Source of the DNA: Burkholderia sp. 4M9327F10
Lineage (GTDB): Bacteria; Pseudomonadota; Gammaproteobacteria; Burkholderiales; Burkholderiaceae
NCBI RefSeq assembly: GCF_005503145.1
Contig: NZ_SCNV01000027.1
Location: forward strand, 41,846 to 105,845
Direction: 5' to 3'
Length of the DNA: 64,000 nt
Every line of letters starts with the position of its first letter. Position 1 is the stretch's first letter. A program made the translations under genes and the position numbers. This document shows positions 16,906 to 26,131 of the stretch, piece after piece. Below the pieces are notes generated by a model. That model saw only the letters and a list, made by a program, of their open reading frames with translations. It searched no databases and was not told where the DNA came from.

Positions 16906-18243
16906 ATGGGACCTAAAGTAGAGACGGTTGCCGACGACACCACGTTGCCTGCGCAAGTTGATGTCGTCGTTATCGGCGGGGGCATTATCGGCGTGAGCAC
17001 GGCCCTTTATCTGAGCGAGAAGGGCCTGCAGGTCGCGCTTTGCGAGAAAGGCCATATTGCGGGCGAGCAGTCGAGCCGCAACTGGGGCTGGGTACGTGTC
17101 ACGCACCGCGACATGCGCGAGTTTCAATTGAGTATCGAAAGCCTGAAGCTATGGCGGAAGATGGATGCGGCGTTGGGCATCGACACCGGCTTCAATCAGT
17201 GCGGCATCCTTTACATGACCGCCGAAGACAGCATGATGGACAATCATCGCGTGTGGCTCGACAAGGCGCGCAACCTGGCGGGCGATGCATTCGACACGCG
17301 CGAGATAGACGGCAGATCCGTTGCCGAGCTGCTGCCCGGCGCGACGAAGGCGTTCAAGGGCGGACTCTACACACCGGGCGACGGCCGTGCCGAACCGCAA
17401 AGAGCCGCACCGGCGATCGCGAATGCGCTGCGCAAACGTGGGGTCAAGATTCTGACGCCCTGTGCCGCACGTGGCATTGAAACGAGCGCCGGGCGGGTCA
17501 GCGCGGTCGTCACCGAGCACGGGACAATACGCTGCAATAGCGTGGTCGTGGCGGGCGGCGCCTGGTCGCGGCTCTTTTGCGGCAACCTCGATATCGACGT
17601 GCCGCAACTGCTGGTCAAAGCCTCCGTGCTGCGCACCGAACCGCTCGGCGGCGGCCCGACCGTTAGCGCGAGCAACAAGAAGTTCGCGTTTCGCAAGCGT
17701 GCCGACGGCGGCTACACGGTTGCGTTCGGGTTTCGCACTTATAGCGATCTCACACCGGACTCATTCCGCCTTTTCTTCAAGTACATCGAAGCGCTGAAGA
17801 GCCAGTTGGGCTCCCTGCGTGTCGGTATCGGCGCACGCTTCTTCGATGAGTTGCGCCGTCCGCGCCACTGGGCGCTCGACCGGCCCACCGCGTTTGAGCA
17901 GGTCCGTACGCTCGATCCCGAACCGATCACCGAGTACACCGACGCCGGCCTGCGCGAATTCATCAAGGTCTTCCCGCATTTGTCGCACGCGCGAATTGCG
18001 CAGCGCTGGGCGGGCTACATGGATGTGACGCCGGACGCCATTCCGGTGATCTCCGGTGTTGATAAGGTGCCGGGGTTCTTTATCGGCACCGGCTTTTCCG
18101 GGCACGGATTCGGTATCGGCCCGGCGGCTGGGAAGCTGATGGCGGATCTGGTGACGAACGACACGCCGCTTGTCGATCCGCATGCGTTTCGTTTGAGCCG
18201 CTTCAGCGACGGGACGAAGATTGTGATCGACGCGGGATTTTGA
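16906..18243 (+). CDS. FAD-dependent amine/D-amino-acid oxidoreductase
   Basis: A 445-residue DAO-fold flavoprotein. The dinucleotide-binding motif is VVVIGGGIIGVSTALYLSEKG (GGGIIG at 24-29), and the FAD contact EQSSRNWGWVR resembles the opine/sarcosine oxidase group. The C-terminal FAD loop IGTGFSGHGFGIGPAAGKLMADL is intact. It lies 26 bases after the permease gene and shares its operon. Which amine it oxidises is not clear from sequence; the operon context favours a secondary amine taken up by the neighbouring binding protein. Confidence 0.85.
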   Translation: MGPKVETVADDTTLPAQVDVVVIGGGIIGVSTALYLSEKGLQVALCEKGHIAGEQSSRNWGWVRVTHRDMREFQLSIESLKLWRKMDAALGIDTGFNQCGILYMTAEDSMMDNHRVWLDKARNLAGDAFDTREIDGRSVAELLPGATKAFKGGLYTPGDGRAEPQRAAPAIANALRKRGVKILTPCAARGIETSAGRVSAVVTEHGTIRCNSVVVAGGAWSRLFCGNLDIDVPQLLVKASVLRTEPLGGGPTVSASNKKFAFRKRADGGYTVAFGFRTYSDLTPDSFRLFFKYIEALKSQLGSLRVGIGARFFDELRRPRHWALDRPTAFEQVRTLDPEPITEYTDAGLREFIKVFPHLSHARIAQRWAGYMDVTPDAIPVISGVDKVPGFFIGTGFSGHGFGIGPAAGKLMADLVTNDTPLVDPHAFRLSRFSDGTKIVIDAGF

Positions 18244-18264
18244 GGCGGCGCCTCCTGTGAGGCG

Positions 18265-19170
18265 TTAAATCAATGCATCTTGCGGCAACTGCGCGTGCGC
18301 AAACGCGCGCACGTGCGTCACAAACTTCTTCACCAACAACGAAGGTGGCCGTTGCGACGGCAACAGTACGGAGAAGTCCGTCACGATATCCGGCCGGAAG
18401 CGGCGGAACACGATATCCGTGCCGCGATACTCAAGCGCCGTGACCGGATCGATAATCGCGACGCCCATTCCCGCTGAGACAAAGGAGCAGATGGCCACGG
18501 CCGTTTGCGTCTCCACGATCAGCTTGCGCTCGATGCCATGCGAGGCGAACAGCGCGTCGATCTCATAGCGCGCTTGCAGACCGCGCCAATGCGACACGAA
18601 CGGCTCGTTGCGCAAATCCTCCGGAACCAATGTGGCTTTCGCGGTGAGCCGATGGGTGGCCGGCAGTGCGCAGACCATGCGGGTCGACATCAATAGCTCT
18701 CCATGCGCGGCTGGCGTGCTCAAGGCAAGAATCACAAAGCCGACGTCGCAGCGATGTTCGATCACCATGTCGAGTACGACGTGCGACGGATGCGCAGCGA
18801 GCGAAATTTCCACCCCTGTATGCAAGCGGCTGAACTCGGCAATGGCGCGCGGCAGAAACGATAGCGCGAGCGCCGGCGCACCCGCGATCTGCAGCGTACC
18901 GCGCTGCGACGCACGAATCTCCAGCGCGGCGCGCTCGATCCGCTCCACGCCGACCAGCGAACGCTGTACCTCTTCATGCAAGGCGAACGCTTCCGGCGTC
19001 GGCTGCAAACGGCCGTGCGCGCGGTCGAACAGCACAAACCCGGTGCTTTCTTCCAGGTCGCTGATGAGCCGTGTCACGGCGGGTTGCGACACATGCAGCA
19101 TCTGTGCGGCACGCGTGACGGTACGGCACACCATGACTGCATTGAACGCTTCCAACTGCCGGATCTTCAT
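18265..19170 (-). CDS. LysR-family regulator, OccR/NocR-like
   Basis: A 301-residue protein beginning MKIRQLEAFNAVM, with the helix-turn-helix at about 5-60 (TVTRAAQMLHVSQPAVTRLISDLEE) and a PBP2-like effector domain ending around 295. The wording is close to the first LysR protein in this window (shared segments such as APALALSFLPRAI against APVLALSFVPMVI), so the two are paralogues of the opine-regulator branch. It is divergent from the PotD-like gene and reads toward the preceding oxidase. A GTATAA-N7-TTATAC dyad lies 20 bases upstream of its start. Confidence 0.88.
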   Translation of the reverse strand: MKIRQLEAFNAVMVCRTVTRAAQMLHVSQPAVTRLISDLEESTGFVLFDRAHGRLQPTPEAFALHEEVQRSLVGVERIERAALEIRASQRGTLQIAGAPALALSFLPRAIAEFSRLHTGVEISLAAHPSHVVLDMVIEHRCDVGFVILALSTPAAHGELLMSTRMVCALPATHRLTAKATLVPEDLRNEPFVSHWRGLQARYEIDALFASHGIERKLIVETQTAVAICSFVSAGMGVAIIDPVTALEYRGTDIVFRRFRPDIVTDFSVLLPSQRPPSLLVKKFVTHVRAFAHAQLPQDALI

Positions 19171-19189
19171 GAGGACGGTCGCTCAAAAT

Positions 19190-19208
19190 GTATAAGTGAA
19201 TGTTATAC
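19190..19208. promoter_or_regulatory. LysR-type operator dyad
   Basis: Perfect dyad GTATAA (19190-19195) - N7 - TTATAC (19203-19208); its inner part reads AT-N11-AT, the LysR operator form. It is 20 bases from the regulator start and about 150 bases upstream of the divergent binding-protein gene, the normal position for a LysR activation site. Assignment to this regulator is inferred from position. Confidence 0.55.
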
Positions 19209-19361
19209 GACACAGAAAAAATTCGATTTCCCGCTCCTTTTTTTTCTCCATAAGCTGGCTTCACTGCGGGATGGCTAGCGTATTCGCGGCACCGCACGAC
19301 GATAACCGGGTGTTTTCCCTGATTAGGTTGCTGCGCTACGGGCGCTGTTGAGGAGAAATAG

Positions 19362-20402
19362 ATGGCTACACGTTTGAGGTGGGCGCTGGGCGCAGCCGGT
19401 GCTCTGGTCGCCGCTTGTGCGTTGCCCGCGCTGGCGACGCCGACGCTGTATCTCGGCTCGTACGGCGGTTCCACGCAGGATCTGTTTCAGAAAAAGATCA
19501 TCCCGGCATTCGAAGCCAGTCACGACGTCAAGATCGTCTACGTACCCGGCAACTCGACCGATACGCTCGCCAAGCTGCAGGCGCAGAAGTCCAAGGAAGA
19601 ACTCGACGTCGTGCTGCTGGACGACGGCCCGATGTATCAGGCCACGCAATTCGGCTTCTGCGACAAGCTGCAGGATGCACCGGTCTACAAGGACCTCTAC
19701 GACATCGCCAAGGTGAACGCCAATGCGACCTCGGTGGGCGTAGTGGCGACCGGCCTCGTCTACAACACGGAGGCGTTCAGGAAGGCTGGCCTGCCGAAGC
19801 CCGACTCGTGGGAAGTGCTGACCGACAAACGCCTGCGCCAGAAAATCGCAATTCCGCCGATCAACAACACCTATGGCCTGCAAACGCTGCTGACCTACGC
19901 GCGCTTGCGCAAAGGCAGCGATCACGACATCGATCCGGGTATGACGGCGCTCGTGAAGGAAGTCGGCCCTAACGTGCTGGCATGGGAACCGTCACCGGGC
20001 AAGATGACGGAGATGTTCCAGGACGGCGACATTACCCTCGCCGTATGGGGTAGCGGCCGCGTCGCGGCGCTCAAGGCCACGGGCTTTCCGGTGGAATTCG
20101 TCTATCCGAAAGAAGGGGCTCCCGCGATGTTTATCGCGGCATGTCCAGTCATCCATAGCGACGTTGCCGCGCTCTCGCAGCAGTTCGTTCAGTTCCTGCT
20201 GACGCCTCAGGTGCAGGCATGGCTCGCCGAAGGGCAGGGTTGGGGTCCGGTCAACAAGAACACCAAGCTCACGCCGCAGGTTGCCGCGACCGTGCCGTAC
20301 ACGCCGGAGCAGGTCGACAAGCTGGTGAAAACAGACTGGACTTACGTCAACGAGAAGCGCTCTGACTGGACCAACCGCTGGAATCGCACCGTTGAACGGT
20401 AA
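19362..20402 (+). CDS. ABC transporter solute-binding protein, PotD/spermidine-putrescine type
   Basis: A 346-residue protein with signal peptide (cleavage after ALA near residue 25) and a family-1 binding fold: LYLGSYGGSTQDLFQKKIIPAFEASH, KEELDVVLLDDGPMYQA, VVATGLVYNTEAFRKAGLPKPDSWE and LAVWGSGRVAALKATGFPVEFVYPKEG. GAGGAG stands before the ATG. This type carries polyamines, opines, phosphonates or similar cations. It heads an operon of ATPase, two permeases and four oxidation genes, so its ligand is presumably the substrate of those oxidases. Confidence 0.9.
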   Translation: MATRLRWALGAAGALVAACALPALATPTLYLGSYGGSTQDLFQKKIIPAFEASHDVKIVYVPGNSTDTLAKLQAQKSKEELDVVLLDDGPMYQATQFGFCDKLQDAPVYKDLYDIAKVNANATSVGVVATGLVYNTEAFRKAGLPKPDSWEVLTDKRLRQKIAIPPINNTYGLQTLLTYARLRKGSDHDIDPGMTALVKEVGPNVLAWEPSPGKMTEMFQDGDITLAVWGSGRVAALKATGFPVEFVYPKEGAPAMFIAACPVIHSDVAALSQQFVQFLLTPQVQAWLAEGQGWGPVNKNTKLTPQVAATVPYTPEQVDKLVKTDWTYVNEKRSDWTNRWNRTVER

Positions 20403-20413
20403 GGCATGACACC

Positions 20414-21484
20414 ATGAGCTTTCTCACTCTGGACGGCCTCGGCAAGGCCTATGGCGACTTCAATGCGGTGGACAGTATCAATCTGTCGATCGAACGCGGT
20501 GAGTTCGTCTCGCTGCTCGGGCCGTCGGGTTGCGGCAAGACGACGACGCTGCAGATGGTCGCGGGTTTTGTCGACCCTACTCGTGGCCGCATTTTGCTGA
20601 ACGGCGCCGATATCACGCGTGAGCGCCCGGAAAAGCGCGGCATGGGGATCGTGTTCCAGAGCTACGCGCTGTTTCCGCATATGACGGTCGGCAACAACGT
20701 CGGCTTCGGTCTGGACATGCGCAACGTGACGCGCGGTGAACGTGCCACGCGCATTGCCGAAGTGCTGGAGATGGTACGGCTCACCGGCCTCGACAAGCGC
20801 TATCCGCGCGAGCTGTCGGGCGGGCAGCGCCAGCGCGTCGCGATTGCCCGCGCGCTGGCGATCCGGCCGCAGGTGCTGTTGCTCGACGAGCCGATGTCGA
20901 ACCTCGATGCAAAGCTGCGCGAAGACATGCATGTGGAACTGCGGGCGATCCAGAAGAAGCTTGGCATTACGACGATCCTCGTCACGCACGATCAGGTCGA
21001 AGCGATGACGATGAGCGACCGCATCGCGGTGATGCATGGTGGCCGTATCGTGCAGACCGGCTCGCCGTTCGATGCGTATGAGAAGCCGGAATCGGTGTTC
21101 GCTTCAGGTTTTCTCGGCAAGACGAATGCATTGCGCGGCACGGTCGAGCAGTTGAACGAGCGTTGTGCGGTGGTGCGCGTAGGTGCCAGCGTGATGAAGG
21201 TGCCGCATGGCGGCCGCCGTTTCGAAGGCGACGTGCAGCTTTATGTGCGGCCTGAACGCGTGGCGCTCACCGATTCATCCACCGGCGAGGCAACGCTGCA
21301 AGGGCGCGTGACGACCTGTCTGTTTCTCGGCAACCACTGGATGCTGCAGATCGAGACGCCGCTCGGCACGGTGCGCGCGAGCCTGCCGAATCTCGGCACC
21401 GTACCGCCGCGCGAAGGCGAAACAGTCGGTGTGCATTGGTCCGACGACGCCGTGCGTATCCTGGCGGAGGCCGCGCATGGCTGA
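20414..21484 (+). CDS. ABC transporter ATP-binding protein, PotA type
   Basis: A 356-residue ATPase. Walker A is GPSGCGKTT (36-44), the Q-loop is FQSYALFPH, the signature is LSGGQ (134-138), Walker B is LLLDEP (155-160) and the H-loop is VTHDQ (His192). A C-terminal TOBE regulatory domain spans about 270-350 (LYVRPERVAL, CLFLGNHWMLQIETPLG). It starts 11 bases after the binding-protein stop and its own stop overlaps the next gene by eight bases. It energises the PotB/PotC-like permeases that follow. Confidence 0.93.
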   Translation: MSFLTLDGLGKAYGDFNAVDSINLSIERGEFVSLLGPSGCGKTTTLQMVAGFVDPTRGRILLNGADITRERPEKRGMGIVFQSYALFPHMTVGNNVGFGLDMRNVTRGERATRIAEVLEMVRLTGLDKRYPRELSGGQRQRVAIARALAIRPQVLLLDEPMSNLDAKLREDMHVELRAIQKKLGITTILVTHDQVEAMTMSDRIAVMHGGRIVQTGSPFDAYEKPESVFASGFLGKTNALRGTVEQLNERCAVVRVGASVMKVPHGGRRFEGDVQLYVRPERVALTDSSTGEATLQGRVTTCLFLGNHWMLQIETPLGTVRASLPNLGTVPPREGETVGVHWSDDAVRILAEAAHG

Positions 21485-22406
21485 TTCCTCGCATTCCCCA
21501 CATTCCCCGCTCCCCGCGCCGGTTCAGGCCGCGCCGCGCCCGCACGCCGAGCGGGGCAACGCTGCACCGTGGCTGCTCGCCGGTCCCGCATTGCTGCTGT
21601 TCTGCGGACTGCTGCTCGTGCCTTTGCTGCTGACGGCCGTGCTGTCCTTCCACGCATTCGACGGTACTCAGGGCGTCTTGCCGACTTTCACACTGTCGAA
21701 CTACGCGGAAGTACTGAGTGACAGTTACTACCACGAGATTTTTCTGCGCACGGGCGGCATGGCACTCGCGGTGACGCTGCTGTGCGTGGTGCTCGGCGTG
21801 CCGGAGACGCTTATTCTCGCTCGGATGAGAAGCCCCTGGCGTTCGATTTTCCTGATTGTGATCCTGGGGCCGTTGCTAATCTCTGTGGTGGTACGCACGC
21901 TCGGCTGGGCGATCCTGCTCGGCAATAACGGCCTGCTCAACCAGGCGCTGCAGGCGCTCGGCATTACCAGCGAACCGGTCAAGCTGGTGTTCACGATGAC
22001 CGGCGTGATCATCGGTCTCACCCACGTGCTGGTGCCGTTCATGGTGATCGCTGTGTGGGCCGCGCTGCAAAAGCTCGACCTGCAGGTCGAGAACGCCGCG
22101 CGGTCGTTGGGTGCGCAACCGTTCGCGGTGTTTCGCCGGGTCGTGTTGCCGCAGTTGCTGCCGGGTGTGCTGTCCGGTTCGATCATCGTGTTCGCGCTGG
22201 CGGCGTCCGCGTTCGCTACACCTGCGCTTCTCGGCGGCCGTCGTCTGAAAGTTGCCGCCACCGCGGCCTATGACGAGTTTCTCAATACGCTGAACTGGCC
22301 CCTCGGCGCCACCATCGCGGTGCTGTTGCTGATTGCGAATATCGTCATTATTCTCGGCTGCAACCGCTGGATCGAGCGGCGCTTCCGGGCGGTCTTCGAG
22401 GGCTGA
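21477..22406 (+). CDS. ABC transporter permease, PotB type
   Basis: A 309-residue membrane protein. ATG 21477 was chosen because GGAGG lies six bases upstream; it overlaps the ATPase gene by eight bases. About six helices are visible, and the EAA loop reads NAARSLGAQPFAVFRRVVLPQLLPGVLSG. The proline- and histidine-rich N-terminus (about 35 residues) is hydrophilic. It is the first of the two permease subunits of this transporter. Confidence 0.9.
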   Translation: MADSSHSPHSPLPAPVQAAPRPHAERGNAAPWLLAGPALLLFCGLLLVPLLLTAVLSFHAFDGTQGVLPTFTLSNYAEVLSDSYYHEIFLRTGGMALAVTLLCVVLGVPETLILARMRSPWRSIFLIVILGPLLISVVVRTLGWAILLGNNGLLNQALQALGITSEPVKLVFTMTGVIIGLTHVLVPFMVIAVWAALQKLDLQVENAARSLGAQPFAVFRRVVLPQLLPGVLSGSIIVFALAASAFATPALLGGRRLKVAATAAYDEFLNTLNWPLGATIAVLLLIANIVIILGCNRWIERRFRAVFEG

Positions 22407-22410
22407 TGCG

Positions 22411-23205
22411 ATGCGCAAAAACAACTGGCTTGCGCTGTGTTATCACACGCTCTTTGTGCTCTTTATCGTCGCGCCGCTGCTCGTGGTGATCGCCGTGTCG
22501 TTCACCGGCAAGGGTTATATTTCGATGCCCACCACGGGGCTATCGCTGCGCTGGTTTCGCGCGATCGCCGATGCGCCGGATATCATCGACGCCTTCTGGC
22601 TATCGCTGCGTCTCGGCCTCGCCTCAGCAACCGTTGCCGTGCTGTTCGCCGTGCCGAGTGCGCTGGCATTGACACGCTATCGTTTCCCCGGCCGGGGGGC
22701 GTTGTCGGCGTTTTTCCTTTCGCCGCTGATGATTCCGAACGTGGTGCTCGGCGTGGCGTTCCTGCGCTTCTTCACCACGGTGGGCATGTCCGGCTCGTTC
22801 TTCTGGCTGACGCTCACGCACGTGACGGTGATTTTCCCGTACGCACTGCGTCTCACGCTGGCTGCGGCTACCGGTCTCGATTGTGACGCGGAGCGTGCGG
22901 CACTGTCGCTCGGCGCGAAACGCTTCACCACCTTTCGCCGCGTGATCCTGCCGATGATCCTCCCCGGCGTCGCGGCCGGCTGGATGCTGGCTTTTATCCA
23001 GAGCTTCGACGAACTGACGATGACAGTGTTCGTGGCGACGCCCGGCACCACAACCTTACCGGTGGCCATGTACAACCAGATTGCGCAGACGATCGATCCG
23101 CTCGTCGCCTCGGTGTCGACGGTGCTGATCGCGGGCACGGCGATTCTGATGATCGTGATGGACCGCATTGTCGGCCTCGATCGCGTGCTGATCGGCAAAA
23201 ACTGA
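22411..23205 (+). CDS. ABC transporter permease, PotC type
   Basis: A 264-residue membrane protein starting at ATG 22411, four bases after the PotB-like stop. About six helices are visible, with the EAA loop AALSLGAKRFTTFRRVILPMILPGVAAG and the PotC-like segment FDELTMTVFVATPGTTTLPVAMYNQ. It completes the binding protein / ATPase / two-permease set. The next gene follows after five bases, so import and oxidation are encoded on one transcript. Confidence 0.9.
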   Translation: MRKNNWLALCYHTLFVLFIVAPLLVVIAVSFTGKGYISMPTTGLSLRWFRAIADAPDIIDAFWLSLRLGLASATVAVLFAVPSALALTRYRFPGRGALSAFFLSPLMIPNVVLGVAFLRFFTTVGMSGSFFWLTLTHVTVIFPYALRLTLAAATGLDCDAERAALSLGAKRFTTFRRVILPMILPGVAAGWMLAFIQSFDELTMTVFVATPGTTTLPVAMYNQIAQTIDPLVASVSTVLIAGTAILMIVMDRIVGLDRVLIGKN

Positions 23206-23210
23206 AACAG

Positions 23211-24341
23211 ATGATGAACTCTACCGATGTACTGGTGATCGGCGGCGGCCTGGTGGGTACGGCCGTCGCCTATGGACTTGCCCGTGAGGGGCTGCAGGTC
23301 GGTGTGCTCGACGAAGGCGACGATGCGTTCCGTGCTTCGCGCGGCAACTTCGGCCTCGTATGGGTGCAGGGCAAGGGCTATGGCATGTCGCCGTACGCGA
23401 CATGGACGCGCGGCTCGGCGACGCGCTGGCCGATCCTGCGCGAGGCCCTGCTCAATGAAACCGATATCGACGTGCAACTGCAGCAGCCCGGCGGTTTCCA
23501 TTTCTGCTTCAGCGATACGGAGTGGCAGCAACGCGCGGCGCGTTTGCAAGCGATCCGCGACGATCTGGACGGCGACTATCCGTTCGAGATGATCGGTCAC
23601 GCCGAATTGAAACGCCGTTTGCCGGCCATCGGCCCGCAGGTGATCGGCGCGAGCTATTCGCCGATGGATGGTCACGTCAATCCGCTCAAATTGTTGCGCG
23701 CCCTTCATACCGCATGCGCGAGGCGCGGCGTGCAGATGACTTCGGGTGTACGGGTGCAGCGTATCGAGCGCGAGGGCGGCGGTTTCGCCGTCGACGCGGG
23801 CGGGCAGCGCTTTCATGCGGGGCGGGTGGTGCTGGCCGCGGGACTCGGCAACCGGACGCTGGCTCAGCAGGTGGGCATTCACGCGCCGGTCGCGCCGAAC
23901 CGTGGGCAGGTGCTGATCGCCGAGCGGGTTGCGCATTTCCTCGATTTCCCCACCACCTATGTGCGGCAGACCGATGAAGGAACCGTGCAGATCGGCGATT
24001 CGATGGAAGACGTCGGCTTCAACGATGGCGTGACCGCCGATGTCGTGAGCCACATCGCGTGGCGCGGTGTGCGCAGTTTCCCCGCGCTGGGCGAAGTGAA
24101 GCTGGTGCGCGCATGGGGAGCCTTGCGCGTGCTGAGTCCCGATGGCTTTCCGATCTATCAACAGTCGTCAACTTTCCCCGGCGCTTACGTCGTGACCTGC
24201 CATAGCGGCGTCACGCTCGCGGCTGCGCATGCGTTGCGCGTCGCACCGTGGATTGCGCACGACATTGCGCCCGACGGCATCGAGCATTTTTCCGGCGAGC
24301 GTTTCCTGCAGACCGACAAGGTATTCACACATGGCCATTGA
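23211..24341 (+). CDS. FAD-dependent amine oxidoreductase (DAO family)
   Basis: A 376-residue flavoprotein. The FAD motif LVIGGGLVGTAVAYGLAREG is at residues 8-27, with SRGNFGLVWVQG as the second FAD contact and the C-terminal CHSGVTLAAAHALRVAPWI loop closing the fold. It is shorter than the other oxidases here and reads as a glycine-oxidase or opine-oxidase beta-like subunit. Two adjacent ATGs (23211, 23214) are possible starts. Its 3' end overlaps the 2Fe-2S protein gene by 11 bases, which suggests a shared complex with that and the next flavoprotein. Confidence 0.85.
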   Translation: MMNSTDVLVIGGGLVGTAVAYGLAREGLQVGVLDEGDDAFRASRGNFGLVWVQGKGYGMSPYATWTRGSATRWPILREALLNETDIDVQLQQPGGFHFCFSDTEWQQRAARLQAIRDDLDGDYPFEMIGHAELKRRLPAIGPQVIGASYSPMDGHVNPLKLLRALHTACARRGVQMTSGVRVQRIEREGGGFAVDAGGQRFHAGRVVLAAGLGNRTLAQQVGIHAPVAPNRGQVLIAERVAHFLDFPTTYVRQTDEGTVQIGDSMEDVGFNDGVTADVVSHIAWRGVRSFPALGEVKLVRAWGALRVLSPDGFPIYQQSSTFPGAYVVTCHSGVTLAAAHALRVAPWIAHDIAPDGIEHFSGERFLQTDKVFTHGH

Positions 24342-24690
24342 CAGTCTTTTCAAGGTGTTGCCCCGCGAGGCCAAAGACGGCACGACCGGCAGCGTCGCTA
24401 TCTCGTTCGACGGAAAGGCACTGCGCGTACCGCAGGGCGTGAGCGTTGCCGCGGCCTTGCTCGCAGCCGGGGTCGAACGCTTTCGCACCACGCCGCTAAG
24501 CGGCGCGGCACGTGCGCCGTATTGCATGATGGGTGTGTGCTTCGAATGCCTCGTCGAAATTGACGGCGTGGCGAACCGGCAGAGCTGCCTTGTGCCGGTT
24601 GCCGAAGGCATGACGGTTCGTTCGCAATTCGGCATGCGCGAATTGAACGCTTCCGTGGCGTTGACGGGAGGCGTGCGCGATGAAGACTGA
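24331..24690 (+). CDS. HcnA-like (2Fe-2S)-binding protein
   Basis: A 119-residue ferredoxin-like protein. The cluster ligands are visible as Cys65, Cys70 and Cys73 (YCMMGVCFECLV) and Cys86 (RQSCLVPV), the pattern of HcnA, the small subunit of opine oxidases and the N-terminus of sarcosine oxidase alpha. ATG 24331 lies inside the previous gene, and the 3' end overlaps the next by 11 bases, giving strict coupling. The order HcnA-like, HcnB-like, HcnC-like that begins here matches hcnABC. It should pass electrons between the two flavoproteins. Confidence 0.88.
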   Translation: MAIDSLFKVLPREAKDGTTGSVAISFDGKALRVPQGVSVAAALLAAGVERFRTTPLSGAARAPYCMMGVCFECLVEIDGVANRQSCLVPVAEGMTVRSQFGMRELNASVALTGGVRDED

Positions 24691-26131
24691 TTACGTGGAC
24701 CTGGTGATCGTCGGCGCGGGACCGGCCGGCATGGCCGCCGCAACCGTTGCGTCGCAACGCGGCTTGAGCGTGACCGTGCTCGACGAACAGGCGGGGCCCG
24801 GTGGACAGATCTATCGCGCGATCACGCAGACCAATGCGCGGCGTCTGGACATTCTCGGCCCGGATTATGCCGCGGGCGGTGAGCTGGCGCGCGCCTTCGC
24901 CGCGAGCGGGGCGAAACACGAACGTGGCGCAGCGGTGTGGCAGGTGAGCGCGGAACGCAGCGTCGATTACGTGCAGGACGGTGTGGTCAAGTCGCTGCAG
25001 GCCGGTTCGATCATCCTGTGCAGCGGCGCGATGGAGCGGCCGTTTCCGATTCCGGGCTGGACGCTGCCCGGTGTGCTGACTGCCGGGGCTGCGCAGATTC
25101 TGCTGAAGAGCGCCGAAGTGGTGCCGTCGCAGCCGGTCGTGCTGGCGGGTTGCGGGCCGCTGCTGTATCTGCTGGGTTGGCAGTATCTGCGTGCCGGTGT
25201 GCCGATCAGAGGCATTGTCGATACGACTTCGGGTGCCGACTATCGCCGTGCGCTCGGGCATATGGGCAGTGCACTGAAGGGGTGGCGTCAGCTTGCAAAA
25301 GGACTGAAGCTGATGCGCGCGTTAAAACGCGCCGGCGTGCCGTTTCATCAGGGCGCGGAAAATCTCGCGCTCGAAGGCACGGACGCGCTCGCCGCAATCC
25401 GCTTTACTGTCGACGGCAACGCACAGCGCATTCCCGCCGAGGTCGTGCTGCTGCACCACGGCGTCGTACCGAATACGCAGATTAGCTGGTCGTTGCGCGC
25501 GCAACATAAGTGGGACGAAGCACAACTGTGCTGGGTGCCCGTCACCGACGCATGGGGCGAGCTCGACGTGCCCGGCATTTACGTCGCGGGCGACGGCCGC
25601 GGCATCGGTGGTGCGCAGGCGGCGGCCGAGCAGGGGCGGCTCGCGGCACTGGAGATCGTGCACCGGAGCGGCCGCATCGACCGCGCGGCGCGTGACGCGC
25701 TGGCCGCACCCGTTATGCGAGCGTTGCGTGAGGCGCTGCAGATCCGCCCGTTCCTCGATGCGCTCTATCGGCCGAAAGACGCCAATCGTATCCCGGCAGA
25801 CGAGGTCACTATTTGCCGTTGCGAAGAGGTGACTGCAGGGCAACTGCGTGGCTTCGTGAAGCTCGGCTGCCTGGGTCCGAATCAGGCAAAGTCGTTCGGG
25901 CGCTGCGGCATGGGGCCGTGTCAGGGCCGTCTTTGTGGACTGACCGTGACTGAGGTCATCGCAGATGCGCGGGGCGTGTCGCCCGCCGAAGTCGGTTATT
26001 ACCGGGTGCGTCCGCCGATCAAGCCGGTCACGCTCGCCGAACTCGCGGCCGCGCATGAGGCGATGCGGCAGGGCGTGACTCAGCAGCCGACGGAGACGTC
26101 TGCCGAAGCCCACGACAGCGCCGCGCCATGA
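24680..26131 (+). CDS. HcnB/OoxA-like FAD/NAD(P)-type oxidoreductase with C-terminal BFD-like 2Fe-2S site
   Basis: A 483-residue protein. The N-terminal FAD motif is VIVGAGPAGMAAA (about 9-21), followed by DEQAGPGGQIYR; a second Rossmann motif lies at about 145-155 (VVLAGCGPLLYLLG). The C-terminal region carries Cys379 and Cys381 (CRCEEV) and Cys409 and Cys414 (CGMGPCQG), a bacterioferritin-associated-ferredoxin-like cluster site. This is the architecture of HcnB, of opine oxidase subunit A and of D-hydroxyproline dehydrogenase alpha. It overlaps the genes on both sides. The complex's substrate is not determined by sequence alone. Confidence 0.88.
   Translation: MKTDYVDLVIVGAGPAGMAAATVASQRGLSVTVLDEQAGPGGQIYRAITQTNARRLDILGPDYAAGGELARAFAASGAKHERGAAVWQVSAERSVDYVQDGVVKSLQAGSIILCSGAMERPFPIPGWTLPGVLTAGAAQILLKSAEVVPSQPVVLAGCGPLLYLLGWQYLRAGVPIRGIVDTTSGADYRRALGHMGSALKGWRQLAKGLKLMRALKRAGVPFHQGAENLALEGTDALAAIRFTVDGNAQRIPAEVVLLHHGVVPNTQISWSLRAQHKWDEAQLCWVPVTDAWGELDVPGIYVAGDGRGIGGAQAAAEQGRLAALEIVHRSGRIDRAARDALAAPVMRALREALQIRPFLDALYRPKDANRIPADEVTICRCEEVTAGQLRGFVKLGCLGPNQAKSFGRCGMGPCQGRLCGLTVTEVIADARGVSPAEVGYYRVRPPIKPVTLAELAAAHEAMRQGVTQQPTETSAEAHDSAAP

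Noticed and set aside
22677..24161. 494-residue minus-strand frame
   Set aside because: Shadow of the PotC-like and flavin oxidase genes; no start signal, no motif.
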